Shown piece by piece: positions 1 through 6,848 of a stretch of 17,133 bases of DNA. The stretch spans positions 41,312 through 58,444 of the forward strand of contig DEDL01000017.1 in assembly GCA_002349525.1 (NCBI GenBank), given 5' to 3'. Numbering within the stretch: the stretch's first letter is position 1; the number at the start of each line of letters is the position of its first letter. The position numbers were made by a program, and so were the translations under genes. Source of the stretch: Lachnoclostridium sp. UBA2905. GTDB taxonomy: Bacteria > Bacillota > Clostridia > Lachnospirales > Lachnospiraceae. Below the pieces are notes generated by a model. The model was not told the origin of the DNA. It did no database searches and was given only the letters and a program-made list of their open reading frames with translations.

Positions 1-254
1 AATTCTTCTGTAACATCAGAAGCTGCCTTCCATAAATCCTTAAATGAAAGATTACCTGCAACACCCTTAAGTGTATGTGCCGCCTTAAAAGCACTCTCGC
101 AATCCTTATTGTCAATAGCCTCTTTCAGCTGCTTATAACTTTCATCCTTTGGAAACTTCCCCAAAAACTTTGCATATATGCTTTCATTGTTCATAAACAT
201 ATTCATAGCAGCATCATAATCAACACCATAACTAACAAATTCTTCTCTTGTCAT
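1..254 (-). CDS. Hpt (histidine phosphotransfer) domain protein, 3' end outside window
   Basis: The first 84 codons of a gene that runs off the left edge. The protein begins MTREEFVSYGVDYDAAM and contains AAHTLKGVAGNL, the signature of an Hpt domain with His60 as the likely phosphoacceptor. Hpt domains relay phosphate between a sensor kinase receiver domain and a response regulator in the cytoplasm. The ATG at 254 is preceded by GGAGGAG about four bases upstream, which supports the start. The visible part fits a stand-alone Hpt protein of roughly 110 residues, but a longer multidomain protein cannot be excluded because the C-terminus is missing. No partner kinase or regulator gene is in the window. 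It lies downstream of mntP on the same strand but has its own likely promoter. I am confident of the fold and unsure of the pathway. Confidence 0.85.
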   Translation of the reverse strand, partial: MTREEFVSYGVDYDAAMNMFMNNESIYAKFLGKFPKDESYKQLKEAIDNKDCESAFKAAHTLKGVAGNLSFKDLWKAASDVTEE

Positions 255-291
255 ATTCTCCTCCTGTCATTCATACACTTCATTTTCCAAC

Positions 292-320
292 AGTATAGCA
301 TGCTTTAATAATAATTTCAC
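292..320 (-). promoter_or_regulatory. Likely sigma-A promoter for the Hpt gene
   Basis: On the minus strand GTGAAA (315-320) is followed after 17 bases by TATACT (292-297). The TATACT is preceded by TGC, giving an extended -10. This would start transcription about 30 bases before the Hpt ATG. The -35 is weak (4 of 6), so some read-through from mntP is also possible; no GC-rich terminator hairpin is seen between the two genes. Confidence 0.55.
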
Positions 321-327
321 TATTTTT

Positions 328-909
328 TTATAATTTTATTATTCCAAGATGTTCAAGCAAAATTTTCAAACCAATAAGCACCAGAATAATGCCTCCGGCA
401 AGCTCAGCATGACTCTTATATCTGCTTCCAAAAATGTTACCAATTACTACTCCTGCTGTAGATATGACAAATGTTGTTATTCCAATAATTATTACGGACT
501 GTAAGACCGGATAATCAAGAAAAGCAAAGGTTATACCTACGGCAAGAGCATCTATACTTGTTGCAATTGCAAGAATTAACAGTTCTTTGATATCTAATGG
601 TTTATCCATCTCAATATTTTCTTCTTCATTGTCACCACGAAAAACCTCATATATCATTTTGCCACCGATAAGGGCAAGTAAAAAAAATGCAATCCAATGA
701 TCAATACTGGTTATATATTTTTCAAATCTTGTTCCAAGAAGCCAGCCCAGAAATGGCATCAATGCCTGGAAGCCTCCAAAAAAGAGAGCAATTACAAATG
801 TATGTGATTTGTTTATTTTCTTCATTCCAAGACCCTTACAGACTGAGACTGCAAAGGCATCCATTGATAAGCCCACTCCTATCAGAAAAATTTCAACAAA
901 AGCCGACAT
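328..909 (-). CDS. mntP: Manganese efflux pump MntP (DUF204 family)
   Basis: A 193-residue polytopic membrane protein of the usual MntP/YebN length. The two halves carry the family repeat: LSMDAFAVS with Asp17 near the N-terminus and TSIDALAVG with Asp120 in the second half. These acidic membrane residues are conserved in the family and needed for Mn2+ export in E. coli MntP (established knowledge). A hydrophilic acidic loop (about 91-108) separates the halves, as expected. About six membrane segments are visible. The gene follows the 173-residue membrane protein gene by 23 bases, with GAGGAG upstream of its ATG, so it is probably the last gene of a three-gene transcript. I do not see a yybP-ykoY manganese riboswitch just upstream, a common control element for this family elsewhere. 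The product call is secure; substrate specificity is by homology. Confidence 0.93.
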   Translation of the reverse strand: MSAFVEIFLIGVGLSMDAFAVSVCKGLGMKKINKSHTFVIALFFGGFQALMPFLGWLLGTRFEKYITSIDHWIAFFLLALIGGKMIYEVFRGDNEEENIEMDKPLDIKELLILAIATSIDALAVGITFAFLDYPVLQSVIIIGITTFVISTAGVVIGNIFGSRYKSHAELAGGIILVLIGLKILLEHLGIIKL

Positions 910-932
910 TTTTTCTCCTCATTTCACAATTA

Positions 933-1454
933 CTATTTATTATTACTGGAGGTATCTGCTTTTCCTCCAACATATTCACCTTTGATAAGTGCTTTAAGTG
1001 CAAGACCACCTACAACGATTGCAAACACAGAAAATGTAATAACTGAAAGAAGCAGTCCCCACAAAGGCATGGAATTGCCCTTCATATAGTCTGTAACCAG
1101 AGAATATGATGTGTAAAGGAGATAACCTGCCACAATAACTCTTAAGGAAAGTATTATCTGGGTATTACCGTGAAATGGCTTTGGAGCATTGTTTTCTTCC
1201 TCAGTTATCTCTGCATCTGAAACATCTGCATCTGTCACATCTGTACTTGAGACATCCTTTTTTGATACATCTGAATTTGATACATCTGTTTTTAAGGCCT
1301 GCTCCGCTTCATCCACACCTTCTGCTTCATTCTCATTATATAGGGTTTTGTCCCCTGCTGTATCATAGACTTTCTCTTCGCCTGCCATACTTTCATTCAC
1401 TTCGTTCAGTATCTCTGAGATTTTCTTCTTGTTGGTATCTTCCTTTTTCTTCAT
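933..1454 (-). CDS. Hypothetical two-helix membrane protein with acidic pentapeptide-repeat N-terminus
   Basis: I do not recognise this 173-residue protein. Residues 1-95 are hydrophilic and strongly acidic, with a short Lys-rich start and six consecutive five-residue repeats of the form xDVSx at 56-85. Two hydrophobic segments follow at about 99-118 and 131-157, then a short basic and polar tail. This predicts an inner-membrane protein with a long disordered tail; with no signal peptide, the N-terminal tail is probably cytoplasmic. The ribosome site GGAG lies about ten bases upstream and overlaps the stop codon of the preceding gene, which suggests translational coupling. It sits between another membrane protein and mntP in one probable operon, but nothing in the sequence ties it to metal transport. 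The gene is real on the basis of operon fit and membrane-protein composition; its function is unknown. Confidence 0.75.
   Translation of the reverse strand: MKKKEDTNKKKISEILNEVNESMAGEEKVYDTAGDKTLYNENEAEGVDEAEQALKTDVSNSDVSKKDVSSTDVTDADVSDAEITEEENNAPKPFHGNTQIILSLRVIVAGYLLYTSYSLVTDYMKGNSMPLWGLLLSVITFSVFAIVVGGLALKALIKGEYVGGKADTSSNNK
1200..1289 (-). repeat. 15-bp tandem repeat encoding xDVSx pentapeptides
   Basis: Six in-frame 15-base units encode TDVSN, SDVSK, KDVSS, TDVTD, ADVSD and AEITE (residues 56-85 of the surrounding protein). The units are diverged at wobble positions, so this is an old coding repeat rather than a recent slippage event. Confidence 0.8.
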
Positions 1455-1461
1455 CGCAATG

Positions 1462-2109
1462 CTACTCCTTCTCTTTCACTTCTTCTCGCTTAAGATAATC
1501 TCTGCATCTGAACATTCTGTCCAGACAAAAAATCATAAATCCAATTTGAACAACCACATAGGCTGATATAATCCAGTCTGCAAGTCCCACCAGGACAATA
1601 AAATATAAAAATGCCCTGCACAGTGCAGAACCCACCCAGCCAAATTTCATAAGAACCGTATCTCTTTGATTGGGAAGATCTGATGTACTGTCAGCAATAG
1701 TATACACAATCATTCTCTCTGTAAATATACGCACAACCAGCAGAACAAATGACACCCAAAGTCCATTTATAATAAGTGCTTTTCCTTCATACATAAATGG
1801 CAGATATTTCATAAATACGTAAAGTGCTGTTGTTGCAATAACCGGAATATATATCCTAATAAATTTAATATTGTACTTTATTAAAAGACTTATTCCAATA
1901 AGTATGAATATATAACCAAGCACATCTGAAAAAATGTCTGCTGTACATTTATCCCCAATCATATTATGCGCAACATATTTCTGAATAACCTCACCCATCT
2001 GACTATCATTGTATATCATATGATATTCAGGATATGCCTTTATTGTAATCAAAGGCACATTAACTGTTGTAAACAGCAGTCCAAGCATAACCATAATAAT
2101 TCCAGCCAT
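1462..2109 (-). CDS. Hypothetical polytopic membrane protein (about 6 helices)
   Basis: A 215-residue protein I cannot assign to a named family. Hydrophobic segments are visible at about 3-22, 64-80, 84-101, 111-128, 160-176 and 180-197, separated by short loops; the longest non-hydrophobic stretch is residues 25-60, probably extracytoplasmic. The C-terminus is basic and charged (RCRDYLKREEVKEKE) and probably cytoplasmic. No catalytic motif is recognisable. The ATG at 2109 has AAAGGAAAGG upstream. It is the first gene behind a consensus promoter and is followed after seven bases by the 173-residue membrane protein gene, whose ribosome site overlaps this gene's stop. The three genes to 328 therefore look co-transcribed with mntP as the last member. 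Existence is likely; function is unknown. Confidence 0.75.
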   Translation of the reverse strand: MAGIIMVMLGLLFTTVNVPLITIKAYPEYHMIYNDSQMGEVIQKYVAHNMIGDKCTADIFSDVLGYIFILIGISLLIKYNIKFIRIYIPVIATTALYVFMKYLPFMYEGKALIINGLWVSFVLLVVRIFTERMIVYTIADSTSDLPNQRDTVLMKFGWVGSALCRAFLYFIVLVGLADWIISAYVVVQIGFMIFCLDRMFRCRDYLKREEVKEKE

Positions 2110-2143
2110 ATTATTTCCTTTCCTTTTTCCAACGTTATCTTAC

Positions 2144-2172
2144 ATAATATCATTTTCATCTGATAAGGTCAA
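2144..2172 (-). promoter_or_regulatory. Sigma-A promoter for the membrane protein-mntP operon
   Basis: On the minus strand TTGACC (2167-2172) is followed after exactly 17 bases by TATTAT (2144-2149). Both boxes match the housekeeping consensus at five of six positions. The start point would be near 2137, giving a leader of about 27 bases. Confidence 0.75.
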
Positions 2173-2216
2173 TTTCATATTTACTGCATATATTATTAAA
2201 AAAATGAGGTTTTAAA

Positions 2217-2816
2217 GTGGCCATAAAAATTTATATCGACCAGGGACACGGTCCGGGTGTCAACGCCGGAGCTGAAGGTTTTGGACTTCTTGAACAGGAC
2301 ATCACTTATATGGTTGGCAGCTATCTCGCTGACATATTCAGGCTTGATGACAGGTTTGAAGTAAAAACCTCCAGAAACAGCATTACTGAAAACATCGGTT
2401 TTAACAGTAGTTCCAGCTTAAGACTCCGGGTAAATGAGGCGAATAACTGGCCTGCGGATTATTTTATAAGTATCCATTGTAATGCCAGTGTTAATACCTC
2501 CGCCAATGGTACGGAAGGTTACATTTATTCCACTCCTTCTACTGCCTACGACCTGTCAAAATCCATTGTCGAAGAAATTGTCAGACGAACCGGGACTAAA
2601 AATAATGGCATTTTTACCAATCCATCCCTTTATGTTCTCAGGTACACCGAAATGCCTGCAACATTAATAGAGCTTGCTTATATAAGCAATTTTAATGATG
2701 CTGTAAAGCTTAGCAGTGACCAGTACCAGTTTGCTTTTGGCATTTACCAGGGTGTACTTAATTATCTTGGTCTTAATATAAGCGATGCTGTAATATCAAT
2801 GCTTGGAAACGATTGA
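2217..2816 (+). CDS. N-acetylmuramoyl-L-alanine amidase (Amidase_3 type)
   Basis: A 199-residue single-domain zinc amidase that cuts the bond between N-acetylmuramic acid and the peptide stem of peptidoglycan. Visible zinc ligands are His11 (in YIDQGHG), Glu26 and His87 (in ISIHCNAS); the catalytic Glu is Glu152 (in ATLIELAYISN). The start is GTG at 2217, supported by GAGGT six bases upstream. There is no N-terminal signal peptide and no cell-wall-binding repeat, unlike most secreted autolysins; the protein starts directly at the first beta strand. This resembles compact phage or mother-cell amidases such as the CwlC group, released by lysis or exported by another route (inference). It is convergent with htpG and shares the hairpin at 2836-2875. 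I see no clear -35/-10 pair in the short divergent region upstream. Confidence 0.92.
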   Translation: MAIKIYIDQGHGPGVNAGAEGFGLLEQDITYMVGSYLADIFRLDDRFEVKTSRNSITENIGFNSSSSLRLRVNEANNWPADYFISIHCNASVNTSANGTEGYIYSTPSTAYDLSKSIVEEIVRRTGTKNNGIFTNPSLYVLRYTEMPATLIELAYISNFNDAVKLSSDQYQFAFGIYQGVLNYLGLNISDAVISMLGND

Positions 2817-2835
2817 GAACAAATAATGCATCAAA

Positions 2836-2875
2836 AAACACCGGCTCTCCTTAAAACGGAGAAGCACCGGTGTTT
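2836..2875. terminator. Bidirectional hairpin terminator between the amidase gene and htpG
   Basis: AAACACCGG (2836-2844) pairs perfectly with CCGGTGTTT (2867-2875), and an inner TCTCC/GGAGA stem extends it. On the minus strand the hairpin runs into a six-base T tract, so it is a strong terminator for htpG. On the plus strand the T run is shorter (TTT), so termination of the amidase transcript is probably weaker. Confidence 0.85.
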
Positions 2876-2910
2876 CATATTAATAGTCTGTAATTTTGTT
2901 TTGCTATATA

Positions 2911-4980
2911 TTATTTTGCAAGAAGCATCATAATCTTATTACTTCTGTTTACAAATTCAGTCATTGCTTCAGGAGCAAGTGGCTTGTGGCTTATCATGGC
3001 AAGATCGTAGAGCTGTTTACAGAACATATCTGTATTCTCATTCTCACCATTATTAAGAATATATTTAACAAGTGCATTATTGGCATTAAGAACAAGTGTC
3101 TCTCCACCTGCAAACATATCCATACCCATTGCCATTCCGTTAGCAGCATACATCTTCATCATATCCTGCATACGTCTTGTCTCTTCTGAAAGTGTTATCA
3201 TAGATGCAACATTCTCATTCTTAAGTTTCTTAACTGATACTGTAAGCTTATCATTGTCAAGAGCCTTCTTGAAGATATCTGTAAGAGTAGTTGTAGTCTT
3301 CTCCCAGTCTTCTCCCTCTTCCTTCTCTTCAAATGAATCCGTTACATCAGCATCAATTCTCTGAAACTTAATCTTATCATTGTGAGCTTCCACCTGCTGT
3401 ACAAATGGCTGGTCAATGCTATGTGTAAGGATAACTGCATCAAGCTTCTGCTCCTTGAACATATTGATATACTGGCTCTGCTGAACAAGATCAGTTACAT
3501 AGTATACAACCTTTCTGTTATCCTTTTCCTCTTCGCCATTATCTTCAGCCTTAGTATCATCATTTTCTGAGGAATTATTATCTTCCTCGTCTTTTCCATA
3601 CATACTCTCAAGATATTCAGGAAGTGTAATGTATTTTTCGTCAAGATCCTTGAAAATAATAACATCTGTCATTTTCTCTCTGAACTTGTCATCTTTAAGG
3701 CATCCGTATTTTATAAATGGACTTATATCATCCCAGTATTTCTCGTAATTATCCTTGTCAACCTTATACATTCCAGTAAGCTTGTCAGCAACCTTTTTAG
3801 AAATATAATCTGAAATCTTCTTAACAAATCCATCATTCTGAAGTGCACTTCTTGATACATTAAGAGGAAGATCCGGACAATCAATAACTCCCTTAAGAAG
3901 CATAAGGAATTCAGGAATAACTTCCTTAATGTTATCTGCTATAAATACCTGATTGTTATACAGTTTTATAACGCCCTCAAGATTATCATATTCTGTATTG
4001 ATCTTAGGGAAGTACAAAATACCCTTAAGGTTAAATGGATAATCCATATTAAGATGTATCCAGAATAATGGCTCCTTGTAATCACGGAATACCTTTGTAT
4101 AAAATGCCTTATATTCTTCGTCTGTCACATCATTAGGATGCTTTGTCCAAAGTGGTGTTGTATCACTGATTGAAACAGGTCTCTTGTTAATCTTAGCCTT
4201 TTCTTTTTTAGGAGAAACTTCAACAGTTTCCATCTCTCCCTTTTCATTCTCACGCTCTTCTGTCTTAGCCTCTTCAACAATTCTCTCAACTACAACATCA
4301 TCATCTCTTACATCCTCAGCATCAATTGTCTCATATTCCTGCTCGGCGCCCTTCTTCTCAAGGAATATCTCAACCGGCATAAATGAACAATATTTCTCAA
4401 GTACTTCTCTCACCCTGTATTCATTGGAGAATTCTGTACTGTCTTCATTAAGATAAAGTGTTATGGTTGTACCAGGAGTCTGTCTCTCTCCTTCCCTCAT
4501 GATAAATTCCATTCCACCGTCTGATTCCCAGTAAACTGCTTCAGTCTGGTCTGTAAATGAAAGTGTATCAATAGAAACCTTGTCAGCTACCATAAATGCT
4601 GAATAAAATCCAAGTCCAAAATGACCAATTATCTGTTCATCACTTGCTTTATCCTTATATTTGGCAATAAAATCAGTAGCGCCTGAAAAAGCAATCTGGT
4701 TAATATATTCCTTAACCTCATCAGCAGTCATACCAATACCATTATCAACAAAGGCAATTGTCTTATCTTCAGGACTTACTATTACCTTTATCTGTGGCTT
4801 GTAATCATCATCTAATGTAAGTTCTCCCATTACATCAAGCTTTTTAACCTTGGTAATAGCATCACAGCCATTAGAAACAAGTTCTCTTATAAAAATATCA
4901 TGATCTGAATATAACCACTTCTTAATTATAGGAAATATATTCTCCGAATCGATTGATAAGTTACCCTGTACTTCTGTCAT
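2911..4980 (-). CDS. htpG: Molecular chaperone HtpG (bacterial Hsp90)
   Basis: ATP-dependent cytoplasmic chaperone of 689 residues. N-terminal GHKL ATPase motifs are visible: FIRELVSNGCDAI (Glu33, Asn37), VDNGIGM (Asp79) and GHFGLGFYS (119-127). The middle domain contains NVSRSALQ, where Arg377 corresponds to the catalytic-site arginine. The C-terminal part carries the Met-rich MAMGMDMFAGGE region. A GTG nine bases further upstream is also in frame, but it overlaps the ribosome site; GGAG is eight bases before the ATG at 4980, so I use that ATG. The protein is about 65 residues longer than E. coli HtpG (624) because of two acidic or Lys/Glu-rich insertions, near 208-265 and 463-490, discussed as a finding. 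Transcription starts from a consensus promoter with a perfect CIRCE operator next to it, so heat-shock repression by HrcA is likely. Confidence 0.97.
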   Translation of the reverse strand: MTEVQGNLSIDSENIFPIIKKWLYSDHDIFIRELVSNGCDAITKVKKLDVMGELTLDDDYKPQIKVIVSPEDKTIAFVDNGIGMTADEVKEYINQIAFSGATDFIAKYKDKASDEQIIGHFGLGFYSAFMVADKVSIDTLSFTDQTEAVYWESDGGMEFIMREGERQTPGTTITLYLNEDSTEFSNEYRVREVLEKYCSFMPVEIFLEKKGAEQEYETIDAEDVRDDDVVVERIVEEAKTEERENEKGEMETVEVSPKKEKAKINKRPVSISDTTPLWTKHPNDVTDEEYKAFYTKVFRDYKEPLFWIHLNMDYPFNLKGILYFPKINTEYDNLEGVIKLYNNQVFIADNIKEVIPEFLMLLKGVIDCPDLPLNVSRSALQNDGFVKKISDYISKKVADKLTGMYKVDKDNYEKYWDDISPFIKYGCLKDDKFREKMTDVIIFKDLDEKYITLPEYLESMYGKDEEDNNSSENDDTKAEDNGEEEKDNRKVVYYVTDLVQQSQYINMFKEQKLDAVILTHSIDQPFVQQVEAHNDKIKFQRIDADVTDSFEEKEEGEDWEKTTTTLTDIFKKALDNDKLTVSVKKLKNENVASMITLSEETRRMQDMMKMYAANGMAMGMDMFAGGETLVLNANNALVKYILNNGENENTDMFCKQLYDLAMISHKPLAPEAMTEFVNRSNKIMMLLAK

Positions 4981-5018
4981 ATCACTCACTCCAATTCACA
5001 TTTTATTAACTAGGAAAC

Positions 5019-5047
5019 ATCATAAACCCTTATTTTTTCAATGTCAA
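5019..5047 (-). promoter_or_regulatory. Sigma-A promoter of htpG
   Basis: On the minus strand TTGACA (5042-5047), 17 bases, then TATGAT (5019-5024). This is a near-perfect housekeeping promoter. Transcription would begin about 30 bases before the ATG at 4980. Confidence 0.85.
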
Positions 5048-5055
5048 GGATTTTT

Positions 5056-5082
5056 TTAGCACTCATTTGATGTGAGTGCTAA
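5056..5082. promoter_or_regulatory. CIRCE element (HrcA operator)
   Basis: TTAGCACTC, nine bases, GAGTGCTAA: an exact match to the CIRCE consensus bound by the heat-shock repressor HrcA (established knowledge). It lies eight bases upstream of the htpG -35 box on the minus strand and about 120 bases before the divergent ABC-F gene. CIRCE is best known at groESL and dnaK operons; here it marks htpG as an HrcA target. Confidence 0.95.
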
Positions 5083-5205
5083 CAAGTTTGATTTCACAAA
5101 AAAATACTTGCAAATATTTGACATATATGTAATAGTAAATGTGTATGTATTTTTTTAGATGCAGTATGGTTATCATATACATTTATAAATAGAAAGGATA
5201 TTATT

Positions 5206-6816
5206 ATGATTCAGGCAAGTAATGTTACATTAAGATTTGGTAAAAAACCTCTTTTTGAAGATGTAAACATCAAATTCACAGAGGGCAACTGTTACGGATT
5301 AATTGGTGCCAATGGTGCTGGAAAATCTACATTTTTGAAGATTCTTTCAGGAGAACTTGAACCAAACAAGGGTGAAGTTATCATAACACCAGGACAGAGA
5401 CTTTCAGTACTTGAGCAGGACCACTTCAAATATGATGAATACCCGGTTCTTGATACAGTTATCATGGGTAACAAGCGTCTCTATGAGATCATGAAGGAAA
5501 AAGAAGAAATATATGCTAAAGAGGATTTCACTGACGAAGATGGTATTAAGGCCAGTGAGCTTGAAGGCGAATTTGCCAATATGAATGGTTGGGAAGCCGA
5601 ATCTGATGCAGCAACTCTCTTAAACGGACTTGGAATAGATTCAGAATATCATTACAAAATGATGAGCGAGCTTGAGGGACCTGAAAAGGTAAAAGTCCTT
5701 CTTGCACAGGCACTTTTTGGGAATCCTGATATTCTTCTTCTGGATGAGCCTACTAACCACCTTGACCTCGATGCCATAAGATGGCTTGAAGAATTCCTTA
5801 TTAACTTTGAAAACACCGTTATCGTTGTATCCCATGACAGATACTTCCTTAACAAGGTCTGTACACATACAGCTGATATTGATTACGCTAAAATTGAACT
5901 TTATGCCGGAAACTATGACTTCTGGTATGAATCAAGCCAGCTTATGATTAAGCAGATGAAGGAAGCTAATAAGAAAAAGGAAGAAAAGATCAAAGAGCTT
6001 CAGGAATTCATCCAGCGTTTCAGCGCTAACGCTTCAAAATCAAAACAGGCAACATCAAGAAAACGTGCACTTGAAAAAATCGAACTTGATACTATTAAAC
6101 CATCAAGCCGTAAGTATCCTTACATTGATTTCAAACCAAACAGAGAAATTGGTAATGAAGTTCTTACAGTCACAAATCTTTCAAAAATAATTGATGGTGT
6201 GAAGGTTCTTGATAATATATCATTTACTGTTGGTCATGACGATAAGATTGCATTCGTTGGAAGCCAGACACTTGCAATCACAACATTATTCAAGATTCTT
6301 GCAGGCGAGATGGAGCCTGATGAGGGTGAATACAAGTGGGGAGTTACAACTTCAAACTCATATTTCCCAAAAGACAATACAGAGTACTTCACAAAAGAAG
6401 AAAGCATTGTTGACTGGCTCATGCCATTCTCTCCTGAAAAGGATGCAACTTATGTAAGAGGCTTCCTTGGAAGAATGCTTTTTGCCGGTGATGACGGACT
6501 TAAAAAGGTCAATGTTCTTTCCGGAGGAGAGCGCGTTCGAGTTATGCTTTCAAAGATGATGATGTTAGGTTCTAACATTCTTATTCTTGACGAACCAACA
6601 AACCACCTTGATATGGAAAGTATCACAGCACTTAACAATGGACTTATTAAGTTCCCTGGTGTAGTACTTTTCACATCCCAGGACCACCAGTTCATCCAGA
6701 CAATTGCAAACCGTATTATCGAGATTACACCTAATGGAATTATCGATAAGGTTTCAACTTATGATGAATATCTTGACAGCGATGACATGGCAAGAAAGAG
6801 ACAGGCTCTTTCTTAA
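5206..6816 (+). CDS. ABC-F family ATPase (YbiT-like) with asymmetric ATP sites
   Basis: A soluble 536-residue protein with two ABC ATPase domains and no membrane segments, the ABC-F architecture; relatives act on the ribosome as translation factors or antibiotic-protection proteins. Domain 1 has Walker A GANGAGKST (34-42), Walker B with ILLLDEPTNHLD (176-187, Glu181) and H-switch His210. The basic linker helices lie at about 243-300. Domain 2 has signature LSGGERVRV (438-446) and Walker B ILILDEPTNHLD (458-469), but its Walker A reads GSQTLAITT (352-360, no Lys), its H-switch is Gln492, and the domain 1 signature reads LEGPEKVKV. All three losses fall in the same composite site. The ATG has AAAGG about ten bases upstream. 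The CNNM-type gene follows after 32 bases. It is not a classic resistance subtype as far as I can tell, so a housekeeping translation role is more likely. Confidence 0.92.
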   Translation: MIQASNVTLRFGKKPLFEDVNIKFTEGNCYGLIGANGAGKSTFLKILSGELEPNKGEVIITPGQRLSVLEQDHFKYDEYPVLDTVIMGNKRLYEIMKEKEEIYAKEDFTDEDGIKASELEGEFANMNGWEAESDAATLLNGLGIDSEYHYKMMSELEGPEKVKVLLAQALFGNPDILLLDEPTNHLDLDAIRWLEEFLINFENTVIVVSHDRYFLNKVCTHTADIDYAKIELYAGNYDFWYESSQLMIKQMKEANKKKEEKIKELQEFIQRFSANASKSKQATSRKRALEKIELDTIKPSSRKYPYIDFKPNREIGNEVLTVTNLSKIIDGVKVLDNISFTVGHDDKIAFVGSQTLAITTLFKILAGEMEPDEGEYKWGVTTSNSYFPKDNTEYFTKEESIVDWLMPFSPEKDATYVRGFLGRMLFAGDDGLKKVNVLSGGERVRVMLSKMMMLGSNILILDEPTNHLDMESITALNNGLIKFPGVVLFTSQDHQFIQTIANRIIEITPNGIIDKVSTYDEYLDSDDMARKRQALS

Positions 6817-6848
6817 TTTTCAAATTACTACAAGGAGATGATTAAACT

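Noticed and set aside
75..308. Plus-strand reading frame of 77 codons
   Set aside because: It lies opposite the Hpt coding region, has no ribosome site and encodes a hydrophobic shadow sequence.
910..932. yybP-ykoY manganese riboswitch before mntP
   Set aside because: Only 23 bases separate mntP from the upstream gene; the operon promoter leader of about 27 bases is also too short.
2896..4456. Several plus-strand reading frames inside htpG
   Set aside because: They are antisense shadows of the HtpG gene: Ser-rich or low-complexity with no ribosome sites or family motifs.
5101..5150. Promoter for the ABC-F gene from TTGACA at 5118-5123
   Set aside because: The hexamer is perfect, but no acceptable -10 lies 16-18 bases downstream, so no specific promoter is claimed.
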